NCBI GenBank assembly: GCA_020053845.1
Contig: JAGVMI010000060.1
Location: 1 to 6,714, forward strand
Origin: Candidatus Babeliales bacterium
GTDB taxonomy: Bacteria; Babelota; Babeliae; Babelales; Vermiphilaceae
Reading direction: 5' to 3'
DNA: 6,714 nucleotides
In this document: positions 1-5,675 of the stretch, in pieces
Layout: each line of letters begins with the position of its first letter
Position numbering within the stretch: the first letter of the stretch is position 1
Made by a program: the position numbers and the translations under genes
Notes under the pieces: model-generated
Database searches by the model: none
What the model was told of the DNA's origin: nothing
The model's input: only the letters and a program-made list of their open reading frames with translations

Positions 1-245
1 GCGACATTGAGAAATTGCTCAAGGTGCTTAATCGGCTTATTGATAAGGGTAATTCTATGATTGTTATCGAACACAATCTTGATTTGCTTAAAACAGTCGA
101 TTATCTCATTGACATGGGCCCTGAAGGTGGCGATGGTGGTGGATGCGTAGTTGCGCAAGGCACTCCACGGCAAGTGGCGCAAGCCAATAAGGGATATACA
201 GCGCCTTATTTAAGGCGTGAATTTAAAATGCCTGAGCAAAGTTGA
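1..245 (+). CDS. uvrA: UvrA excinuclease ABC subunit A, C-terminal fragment
   Basis: This is the last 80 residues of UvrA, the DNA-damage-sensing ATPase of nucleotide excision repair, which loads UvrB at lesions in the cytoplasm. The reading frame (codons from base 3) is open to the window edge, so the gene begins upstream. Seen: the segment after the second ATPase domain's Walker B/D-loop, starting DIEKLL, then the H-loop IVIEHNLD with its histidine codon at 72-74, then [11 protein letters not shown] and the closing GTP...YTAPYLR. These match the invariant end of UvrA proteins almost residue for residue, and the protein stops where the family normally stops. Walker A, Walker B and the zinc modules lie outside the window. 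The stop (243-245) is 11 bases before the next start, suggesting an operon with the pyrophosphatase gene. The family call is very secure. Confidence 0.97.
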   Translation, partial: DIEKLLKVLNRLIDKGNSMIVIEHNLDLLKTVDYLIDMGPEGGDGGGCVVAQGTPRQVAQANKGYTAPYLRREFKMPEQS

Positions 246-247
246 AA

Positions 248-252
248 AGGTG
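248..252 (+). promoter_or_regulatory. Ribosome binding site of the MazG-like gene
   Basis: AGGTG, just after the uvrA stop, lies four bases before the ATG at 257 and complements the 16S rRNA 3' end. It supports ATG 257 over the in-frame TTG at 242, which would sit inside the uvrA stop region with no such site. The spacing is slightly short. Confidence 0.6.
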
Positions 253-256
253 CGCT

Positions 257-655
257 ATGCAAGATGATACAAATACTACGCTTGAGACGCTTAAAAGTGC
301 TGTTGAAGCATTTGTTGATGAGCGAGACTGGAAGCAGTTTCACTCGTTTAAAAATTTAAGCATGGCAATAGCAGTTGAAGCTGCAGAGCTTATGGAAATA
401 TTTCAGTGGGTTGAAGGCGCGCATGAAATCGAGAAAGAGTATAAACGTTCTCGAGAACGCGTGCAGCAAGAGCTTGCCGATGTGATTATTGCTGCGCTTG
501 CCTTTGCGAACCAATGTGATTTTGATGTAACTGCGGCTGTGCATAAGAAGATTAAAGAAATCAAAGCAAAATATCCGGTGGAGCTTGCAAAAGGACGCGC
601 TGATAAATATACGGCGTATGAGAACCACAAAAAAGCACATGACGATAAGCAGTAA
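257..655 (+). CDS. MazG-like nucleotide pyrophosphohydrolase (dCTP pyrophosphatase type)
   Basis: A 132-residue all-alpha NTP pyrophosphatase of the MazG-like/DCTPP1 (RS21-C6) group. Family members hydrolyse (d)NTPs, often dCTP or modified dCTP, to the monophosphate plus pyrophosphate in the cytoplasm, cleaning the nucleotide pool. Seen: the metal-binding pattern ExxE at E41/E44 (VEAAELME), followed by ExxD at E72/D75 (QELADVI); W25 and the HSFKNL stretch near residues 29-34, which belong to the substrate pocket in relatives; and the characteristic tail KYP...KGRADKYT (residues 105-119). The length is normal for the single-domain family. The start at 257 is preferred because of its ribosome binding site and because homologous sequence begins shortly after it. 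The gene follows uvrA by 11 bases and is probably translated from the same mRNA. The family is clear; the exact nucleotide preference cannot be read from sequence. Confidence 0.9.
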   Translation: MQDDTNTTLETLKSAVEAFVDERDWKQFHSFKNLSMAIAVEAAELMEIFQWVEGAHEIEKEYKRSRERVQQELADVIIAALAFANQCDFDVTAAVHKKIKEIKAKYPVELAKGRADKYTAYENHKKAHDDKQ

Positions 656-766
656 TGAAGTATCTATACGTATAAGAGTAAACAACACAGTAGAGATATC
701 ACAACGCAAAAGTCCCCACACGTACGTGCATTTTGGGATGGCTTTGCAACAGTGTGAGGATATCGT
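656..766 (+). other. Intergenic spacer with two short perfect palindromes
   Basis: This 111-base gap has no convincing terminator and no good promoter. It contains two perfect 10-base palindromes, TATACGTATA at 665-674 and CACGTACGTG at 719-728, each with an ACGTA core. They could be operator half-sites or chance. The small reading frame that crosses the gap (585-770) has no coding signature. The downstream gene may be reached by read-through from uvrA and the pyrophosphatase gene. Confidence 0.4.
756..760 (+). promoter_or_regulatory. Ribosome binding site of the 300-residue protein
   Basis: GAGGA, six bases before the ATG at 767, is a good Shine-Dalgarno sequence and fixes that start. The nine bases GAGGATATC here also occur at the rplU ribosome binding site (4619-4627). 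Confidence 0.7.
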
Positions 767-1669
767 ATGAAAATACATCTGCTTATAATGGCGGCTATGA
801 TTGTAGCCCCGACATGGTGTGAACAGCAACTAGAACTTACACCATTGCTTGTGCGCCTTAATAATCCGCATATCGTGCGCAGGGCGCGTGATCTTAATCG
901 GCACATGCACAAAAGAGCGCTTATGCGCAAAGGTGTGCTGGTGATAGGAGGCGCGATAGTTGCGTATCAGGCTTATGAAGTGGTGGGCTACTTTCTGGGG
1001 GCAACAAAGCAGGCTGCGACTGCTATAGCGGCAGCGGCACCTGATGCAGATGTGCCAAAGCCAGGATGGGGAGAATGGCTTGGCGATAAAGTAAAAGCAC
1101 TGGGTTCTAAAGAAACATGGAAAAATGTAGGAATGGGGATAAGCTACTGCTTGGGTAACATTATACTTGCTAAAGGTGTGGATCGCGTTCAGTGCGCAGT
1201 GCTTGAATCGGAAAGCATTGGCTGGTTTGCTCAGGAACATACCGAGTATCTTTCCGCAGTGCAACATGCAGCAGCATATGCGCAAGAACTAGAGCGCAGT
1301 ATGGCTGAGCCTGAGAAACTTACCTACTATACGCAAGCATTTGTAGCATCGTGTGACACGCTGCTTGAAGCAACTCAGGATTTGTGCGCTTACATGCATT
1401 TGAGAATTAAGAAGATAGATGCATCAAAAGTGCAGCACGCCAAAAGCATTAAAGCGTTTCTTATACAAGAAGCGAATGAGTTTGCTGAGAATATTGAACA
1501 CATGCTTGCTAATGGTCACCTTGATCGTCTTGCATACCATGTAGCAATGTTTGACACTAAGCTTGATCGTGAGTTGAGCAGATTTGCATCAATTGAAGGA
1601 TCGGTGTGGATTGGTGTTATGCAACTGAAGCAAATGCTACGTTACGCCCAAAATGGCGGTATGTGGTAA
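767..1669 (+). CDS. Uncharacterised exported or membrane protein
   Basis: I do not recognise this 300-residue protein. Seen: a short signal-like N-terminus (K2, a hydrophobic core at about residues 5-14, then PTWCEQQ), a strongly basic stretch at residues 38-55 (RRARDLNRHMHKRALMRK), and a convincing membrane segment at about 56-77 (GVLVIGGAIVAYQAYEVVGYF). An Ala/Pro linker follows near 82-100. The C-terminal 190 residues look helical, with a mildly hydrophobic patch (GMGISYCLGNIIL) near 125-137, and end in NGGMW. The cysteine at 18 does not make a lipobox because tryptophan precedes it. The basic stretch before the membrane segment suggests that side is cytoplasmic, which conflicts with a cleaved export signal, so topology is uncertain. 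It has a good ribosome binding site and a strong terminator 29 bases after its stop, so it is very likely a real gene. No function can be assigned. Confidence 0.8.
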   Translation: MKIHLLIMAAMIVAPTWCEQQLELTPLLVRLNNPHIVRRARDLNRHMHKRALMRKGVLVIGGAIVAYQAYEVVGYFLGATKQAATAIAAAAPDADVPKPGWGEWLGDKVKALGSKETWKNVGMGISYCLGNIILAKGVDRVQCAVLESESIGWFAQEHTEYLSAVQHAAAYAQELERSMAEPEKLTYYTQAFVASCDTLLEATQDLCAYMHLRIKKIDASKVQHAKSIKAFLIQEANEFAENIEHMLANGHLDRLAYHVAMFDTKLDRELSRFASIEGSVWIGVMQLKQMLRYAQNGGMW

Positions 1670-1698
1670 ACAAATACGCACTACTATAGATACTAAGG

Positions 1699-1723
1699 CC
1701 CCGCTTTGCAGCGGGGTTTTTTT
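1699..1723 (+). terminator. Rho-independent terminator after the 300-residue protein gene
   Basis: CCCCGCT (1699-1705) and AGCGGGG (1710-1716) form a 7-bp GC-rich stem with loop TTGC, followed by seven T. It ends the plus-strand unit containing uvrA and isolates it from mutS. Confidence 0.93.
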
Positions 1724-1735
1724 GAGTGTTTTTGT

Positions 1736-1764
1736 CTGACGTATCATGCAAAACGTGCTACACT
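1736..1764 (+). promoter_or_regulatory. Likely mutS promoter with extended -10
   Basis: A -35-like CTGACG (1736-1741), a 17-base spacer, then TG-C-TACACT with the -10 box at 1759-1764. The TG dinucleotide one base before the -10 box is the extended -10 element of housekeeping sigma factors. It lies just after the preceding terminator, where a mutS promoter should be. Transcription would start near 1770. This is a sequence prediction only. Confidence 0.55.
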
Positions 1765-1765
1765 T

Positions 1766-1780
1766 ATGCACACGGTGCAT
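1766..1780 (+). repeat. Inverted repeat at the predicted mutS transcription start
   Basis: ATGCAC-ACG-GTGCAT: perfect 6-base arms around a 3-base centre, directly after the predicted -10 box. It could be an operator at +1 or a small hairpin at the mRNA 5' end. Chance is also possible at this length. Confidence 0.4.
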
Positions 1781-1806
1781 TGCCCAACACGTCATATTTG
1801 CCAAAA

Positions 1807-1811
1807 AGGTG
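1807..1811 (+). promoter_or_regulatory. mutS ribosome binding site
   Basis: AGGTG lies eight bases before the ATG at 1820. It decides the mutS start: the longer in-frame reading begins inside the upstream terminator (1706), and the ATG at 1766 falls upstream of the predicted transcription start with no ribosome binding site. The 11 bases AAAAGGTGCGC here (1804-1814) are repeated exactly before the MazG-like gene (245-255). Confidence 0.7.
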
Positions 1812-1819
1812 CGCATATC

Positions 1820-4471
1820 ATGCACGAGACTTCATCAGCACACCCAACCACAAACACTCCTACAACGCCGCTCATGTTGCAGTATCATGACATCAAAAGC
1901 AACTACAAAGATGCGTTGCTTCTTTTTCAGGTGGGTGATTTCTACGAATTATTTTTTGATGATGCAAAGCGTGCAGCAGCATACTTGGGCATTGTGCTCA
2001 CTTCTCGCGGTAAGGATAAGGGTGAAGCAATACCATTGTGTGGCATTCCGCGCCATGCACTTGACTACTACTTAACCAAGCTTATTAAAGGCGGGTTCAA
2101 CGTAGCTGTATGTGATCAGCTTGAAGAGCCCGTACCGGGCAGGGTTGTGCGTAGAGGCGTAACGCAAGTGCTCACACCAGGAACGCTGACCGATAGTAAA
2201 TTGCTTGATGATAAATCAGCATCATATTTGCTTGCATTCTTTCCTCAAGCTGATGCATGGGCGCTGGTATTTGGCGAACTGCTAACAGCACAGCTTTTTG
2301 CAACAACTATTCCTGCAGGATCGGAACGTCAGCTTGAATCTGAGATTGCACGTTTTTTTCCCGATGAAATTGTAGTTCCTGATGCTTCTGATACTAAATC
2401 GGTATTAAGTTATCTTAAAAAACTTGGGTACTGTGTAACGCCCGTTGCGCCTTCAGCTATTGGTGATGAAGAGCGTGATGCGCGTACGTGGGCCGAGAGC
2501 CTTCATGTAAAGAATGCGCAGACATCATCTGCTTCGTATGAGCAGCAGCTTGCATTACGTTATTTTTATGCATACTTAAAGCGCAATCAAGAACAAGCGC
2601 TTACGCAAAGCTGGCAGCTGAATACGTATGCTCCTGATGATTTTCTTATACTTGATGCGGCAACGCAACGCAATCTTGAGCTGGTGAAAAATAATCAAGA
2701 CGGTACAAGCAAGCATACGCTTTTTGATGTGCTTGACCGTGCAGTAACGCCTATGGGCTCGCGTATGATAAAGAAATGGTTGCTGCGGCCCTTGATTAAA
2801 AAAGAAGCAATCACTCAGCGTCTGCATGCAGTAGAGCTTTTGGTGCACGATGTAATGAGCATGCAACAACTTGAAGAGCATTTACAGTCTGTGGGCGATT
2901 TAGAACGTGTTGTCGGTCGCATAGCGCTTGGCAGAGCGCAGCTGCATGATTATTGCGCGCTTAGATATGCGCTTGAAAAATTACCTGACATTATAGCGAT
3001 TGTTGATGCCAAAAAAGCGCATTCACTGTATGGGGTAATCCGTCAGCACATGGATACTTTTGACGCATTACAACAATTACTTGCAGCATCATGTAACACT
3101 GATGTGCACAATGCACGTCTTATAGCTTCAGGTTTTGACGCACAACTTGATGAAGTGCGTTTGTTGGTTGAAGATAGTCAGCGAAAATTACTTGAGCTTG
3201 AACGGTGCGAACAGCAGCGTACAGGTATTACTTCACTTAGAGTAGGTTTCCACCAATCGCAGGGATACTTTTTTGAAGTAACCAAAGCAAATCTTCATCT
3301 GATTCCCGATGATTATATTCGGCATCAAACGCTGGTAGGTAAAGAGCGCTTTGTAAGCCGCACGCTGCAAGAACTGCAGTCTGAAATCATTATGGCCCGA
3401 TCACGTATCGATCAGCTTGAAAAAGAAGTGTTTGAGCGTGTCAAAAAAGAAGTCGCATCCTATACAGGATTGCTGCGCCGTTGCTCTCATGCAATAGCAC
3501 ATCTTGACGCACTCTTAGGGTTCGCACGTGCTGCGTACGAGCGTGGATATGTGCGCCCCACATTCAATGATGAGCGCAACATTATTATTAAGGCTGGACG
3601 GCATCCTGTAGTGGAAACCAAGATGCAAGGATCATTTATTTCCAATGATGTGCATCTGACTGATGACGCTTCGCTATGGATTGTCACTGGGCCTAATATG
3701 GGAGGCAAATCTACCTTTTTGCGTCAAGTCGCACTGCTGAGTATCATGGCACAATCTGGATCTTTTGTACCTGCTACATCAGCAAATCTACCGCTACTTG
3801 ATCGTATATTTACGCGTATTGGCGCAGGCGATAACATGGCGGAGGGCAAGAGTACCTTTCTTGTGGAGATGGAAGAAACAGCTACTATCTGTACTCAAGC
3901 TACCCGCAATTCGCTGGTGATTCTTGATGAAGTAGGGCGAGGTACGAGCACTTTTGATGGTCTGGCTATCGCGCAGGCGGTGGTGGAGTATTTATACAAA
4001 GAGGTAGGCGCCCGAGCACTGTTTGCCACACATTATCATGAACTTACTGCCCTGCAAGGCTTATATCCGGGTATGGTGAGCTATTATGCTGCAAGCAGGA
4101 AGCGTGGAGATGACATTGTATTTCTCTACAAGATTGTACAGGGAGTGGCAGATGGGAGCTTTGGGGTACAAGTAGCGCGGCTTGCGCAGCTTCCCCAGGC
4201 GATTATTACTCGTGCGCAACATCTTCTTACCGAGCTTACCAAGCAAGAATCTGGATGGGCATCGCATACTATCAAAGCAGGGGTACCCACTAAGGAAGAT
4301 ACAGAGTGTGTTCGCTGCGCTTGTCTTGAGCGAGAACTGAAGACTGTGCAACATGAGAGTACATCTCAGGCAGATCTACAGGAGCGGCTGAAAGGGCTCT
4401 CATTTGACGATCTTTCCCCAAAGAAGGCTCTCGATCTGCTCTGGCAGTTGAAAGAAGAGGGGATTTTATAG
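1820..4471 (+). CDS. mutS: DNA mismatch repair protein MutS
   Basis: MutS binds mismatches and small loops in new DNA as a dimer and, on ATP binding, becomes a sliding clamp that recruits MutL. At 883 residues it is close to E. coli MutS (853), with an extra Ser/Thr/Pro-rich leader of about 16 residues. Seen: the mismatch-wedge motif GDFYELF with F41 and E43; connector domain II from about 135 to 255; lever domain III from about 265; the clamp with its returning strand DDYIRHQTLVGKERF near 497-511; Walker A GPNMGGKST at 624-632 (K630); Walker B LVILDE ending D703/E704, followed by GRGTSTFDG; and the ATHYHEL histidine H738. The C-terminus ends in the helical segment typical of the family. All key residues are present, so it should be active MutS1 rather than MutS2, which lacks the wedge. 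mutL is not in the window. It appears to have its own promoter. Confidence 0.98.
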   Translation: MHETSSAHPTTNTPTTPLMLQYHDIKSNYKDALLLFQVGDFYELFFDDAKRAAAYLGIVLTSRGKDKGEAIPLCGIPRHALDYYLTKLIKGGFNVAVCDQLEEPVPGRVVRRGVTQVLTPGTLTDSKLLDDKSASYLLAFFPQADAWALVFGELLTAQLFATTIPAGSERQLESEIARFFPDEIVVPDASDTKSVLSYLKKLGYCVTPVAPSAIGDEERDARTWAESLHVKNAQTSSASYEQQLALRYFYAYLKRNQEQALTQSWQLNTYAPDDFLILDAATQRNLELVKNNQDGTSKHTLFDVLDRAVTPMGSRMIKKWLLRPLIKKEAITQRLHAVELLVHDVMSMQQLEEHLQSVGDLERVVGRIALGRAQLHDYCALRYALEKLPDIIAIVDAKKAHSLYGVIRQHMDTFDALQQLLAASCNTDVHNARLIASGFDAQLDEVRLLVEDSQRKLLELERCEQQRTGITSLRVGFHQSQGYFFEVTKANLHLIPDDYIRHQTLVGKERFVSRTLQELQSEIIMARSRIDQLEKEVFERVKKEVASYTGLLRRCSHAIAHLDALLGFARAAYERGYVRPTFNDERNIIIKAGRHPVVETKMQGSFISNDVHLTDDASLWIVTGPNMGGKSTFLRQVALLSIMAQSGSFVPATSANLPLLDRIFTRIGAGDNMAEGKSTFLVEMEETATICTQATRNSLVILDEVGRGTSTFDGLAIAQAVVEYLYKEVGARALFATHYHELTALQGLYPGMVSYYAASRKRGDDIVFLYKIVQGVADGSFGVQVARLAQLPQAIITRAQHLLTELTKQESGWASHTIKAGVPTKEDTECVRCACLERELKTVQHESTSQADLQERLKGLSFDDLSPKKALDLLWQLKEEGIL

Positions 4472-4514
4472 GTGGAATATGGGCATGTGCACCTCGTGTA
4501 TTTTTCTATTTGTA

Positions 4515-4571
4515 ACGGCGAATAAGCCGTGTGGCGAGAAAAGCCTTTATTATAGACGCGATGAGGCTTTT
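4515..4571 (+). terminator. Weak hairpins after mutS, possible inefficient terminator
   Basis: Two stems lie in the mutS-rplU spacer: ACGGC/GCCGT (4515-4519 with 4526-4530, 6-base loop) and AAAAGCCT/AGGCTTTT (4539-4546 with 4564-4571, 17-base loop). The second ends in only four T, so termination would be partial at best and mutS transcripts may read into rplU. No better terminator is visible after mutS. Confidence 0.3.
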
Positions 4572-4581
4572 GTGATACGAT
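4553..4581 (+). promoter_or_regulatory. Likely rplU promoter with extended -10
   Basis: A -35-like TAGACG (4553-4558), a 17-base spacer, then TG-A-TACGAT with the -10 box at 4576-4581. The design and spacing match the predicted mutS promoter. Transcription would begin near 4588, leaving a leader of about 45 bases. Confidence 0.5.
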
Positions 4582-4617
4582 CAAGGGACGTAAAATTGCG
4601 CAAAATTTCGAGTCTGC

Positions 4618-4630
4618 AGAGGATATCCTT
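4618..4630 (+). promoter_or_regulatory. rplU ribosome binding site within a small hairpin
   Basis: AGAGGA (4618-4623) is the Shine-Dalgarno sequence, nine bases before ATG 4633. It overlaps the perfect palindrome AGGATATCCT (4620-4629). GAGG can pair with CCTT around loop ATAT, which would weakly mask the site. The stem is only four pairs, one of them G-T. Confidence 0.5.
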
Positions 4631-4632
4631 CA

Positions 4633-4968
4633 ATGAAAGCAAAAGAGATTCAGGGATTTGATCGGTACGCTATTTTCCAAACAGGCGGTAAGCAATACCA
4701 AGCGCTTGAAGGAAAAACTATTGCGGTTGAAAAAATCGAAGGCGAAGCGGGTACTCCGATTGAATTTAAAGAAGTGCTTTTGAAGAAGTCGGGCGAAGAC
4801 CAAGTAGAAATTGGTACTCCGTTTGTTAAATCGACCATCAAGGCTTCTATTGTTAAGCAAATTAAAGGTCCTAAACTGATCGTGTTCAAATTCAAGCGTC
4901 GTAAAAAAGTACGCGTGAAAAAAGGTCACCGTCAGCCACATACGGTTATCCGTATTGAATCGATCTAA
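4633..4968 (+). CDS. rplU: 50S ribosomal protein L21
   Basis: L21 binds 23S rRNA in the large ribosomal subunit. The 111 residues include the family start YAIFQTGGKQYQ (here residues 12-23), the central KIEGEAG...EFKEVLL stretch, IGTPFV, and the basic rRNA-binding tail FKFKRRKKVRVKKGHRQPHT before the end. E. coli L21 (103 residues) begins at the equivalent of Y12, so this protein carries an N-terminal extension of about 11 residues, MKAKEIQGFDR. The extension is likely real: no start codon exists nearer to Y12, and ATG 4633 has a good ribosome binding site. In most bacteria rplU is followed by rpmA (L27) and often obg, but here a terminator and a convergent gene follow at once. It probably has its own promoter and may also receive read-through from mutS. 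Confidence 0.97.
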   Translation: MKAKEIQGFDRYAIFQTGGKQYQALEGKTIAVEKIEGEAGTPIEFKEVLLKKSGEDQVEIGTPFVKSTIKASIVKQIKGPKLIVFKFKRRKKVRVKKGHRQPHTVIRIESI

Positions 4969-4989
4969 CTGATCGCGCAATAAAAAATT

Positions 4990-5019
4990 AAAAAAGGGCG
5001 GAATCAACCGCCCTTTTTT
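4990..5019. terminator. Bidirectional rho-independent terminator between rplU and ktrA
   Basis: AAAAAAGGGCGG (4990-5001) and CCGCCCTTTTTT (5008-5019) form a perfect 12-bp stem with loop AATCAA. The A-run and T-run make it work on both strands. It lies 21 bases after the rplU stop and only four bases beyond the ktrA stop on the minus strand, so one element serves both convergent units. Confidence 0.95.
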
Positions 5020-5023
5020 GTTG

Positions 5024-5665
5024 CTATAGTTTTGAGATGCGCTCGAGATCGTCGTTATTACCCGCAAGGATGAGCTTGGTATTCTTTTGAATAACGTAGT
5101 GCTGATCGACGGGAGCAATCTCTTCGCCAATTCGCGTGCCAATGCAGTGCACTTTGTATCGCTCATTCAGATTAAGCTCGCCTACTTTTTTGCCCACAAA
5201 TTCTTGCGCAGCAGCAATTTGGCTGATAGAGAAATCTTTACTTAAGCGCGCTAAGTCCATGAAAGGTGAACTCAAATTGTTTGCCAGTTTGATGCCAATC
5301 TCTTTTTCGGGCAAGATAACGCGATCCGCGCCTACAAGGTCGAGAATCTCTTTGTGAATATCATTGATTGCACGTGTGATTACTGTAGGCACTTTGAGAT
5401 GTTTTTTGAGTAGTGCTGTTACTAAAATTGACTGTGCAAAATTTTCGCCCATGGCTACGATTACCGTATCCATTTCATCAACGCCAATGCTGCGTAGTGA
5501 TGCTTCATCGGTGATGCGCATGCAGATAGCCTGCGTAACTTGGTCGCGAATGGATGCAACGATAGATTCATTACTATCTACGCCCAGAACTTCCATGCCA
5601 TTTTCGGCAAGTACACTAGCCACGTGATATCCAAGGCGTCCCAATCCTATAACAGCAAATTTCAT
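5024..5665 (-). CDS. ktrA: Potassium uptake regulatory subunit, RCK protein KtrA/TrkA family
   Basis: This is the cytoplasmic gating subunit of a Ktr-type K+ uptake system. In relatives it forms an octameric ring under the membrane subunit and opens or closes it on binding ATP, ADP or NAD(H). Seen: the Rossmann motif VIGLGRLG (glycines 7, 9 and 12) and the acidic residue D30 at the end of the second strand (GVDSNE), the usual ribose contact; the RCK-N domain up to about 130, including VIVAMGEN (68-75) and GADRVILPEKEIG (112-124), close to KtrA; then a C-terminal RCK-C domain of about 80 residues. With 213 residues and a single RCK unit it resembles KtrA/KtrC (about 220) rather than the duplicated TrkA of E. 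coli (about 458). It starts 10 bases after the ktrB stop, with GAGG overlapping that stop as ribosome binding site, so the two are co-transcribed. Confidence 0.93.
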   Translation of the reverse strand: MKFAVIGLGRLGYHVASVLAENGMEVLGVDSNESIVASIRDQVTQAICMRITDEASLRSIGVDEMDTVIVAMGENFAQSILVTALLKKHLKVPTVITRAINDIHKEILDLVGADRVILPEKEIGIKLANNLSSPFMDLARLSKDFSISQIAAAQEFVGKKVGELNLNERYKVHCIGTRIGEEIAPVDQHYVIQKNTKLILAGNNDDLERISKL

Positions 5666-5675
5666 AATAATAACC

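Noticed and set aside
242..256. TTG 242 as start of the pyrophosphatase gene
   Set aside because: It overlaps the end of uvrA and lacks a ribosome binding site. ATG 257 has one and fits family length.
639..667. Promoter for the unknown protein from ATGACG and TATCTA/TATACG
   Set aside because: No pairing of these boxes gives both acceptable spacing and an acceptable -10 sequence.
815..823. Lipoprotein signal around cysteine 18 of the unknown protein
   Set aside because: The residues before the cysteine are P-T-W. A lipobox needs a small residue at -1, and tryptophan is not compatible.
356..829. Minus-strand reading frame of 157 residues
   Set aside because: It lies antisense to the well-supported MazG-like gene, its composition is rich in Cys, Phe and His without domain features, and no ribosome binding site is visible. 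It is a shadow frame.
1706..1819. A longer mutS beginning at TTG 1706 or ATG 1766
   Set aside because: The first start lies inside the upstream terminator and the second just before the predicted transcription start. Neither has a ribosome binding site, while ATG 1820 does, and homology to MutS begins after it.
4479..4661. Possible 60-residue gene between mutS and rplU
   Set aside because: It runs through the predicted rplU promoter and into rplU itself in another frame, and it has no family features.
4630..5166. Minus-strand reading frame of 178 residues across rplU and the terminator
   Set aside because: It crosses a strong terminator and overlaps two confident genes, with no recognisable protein features.
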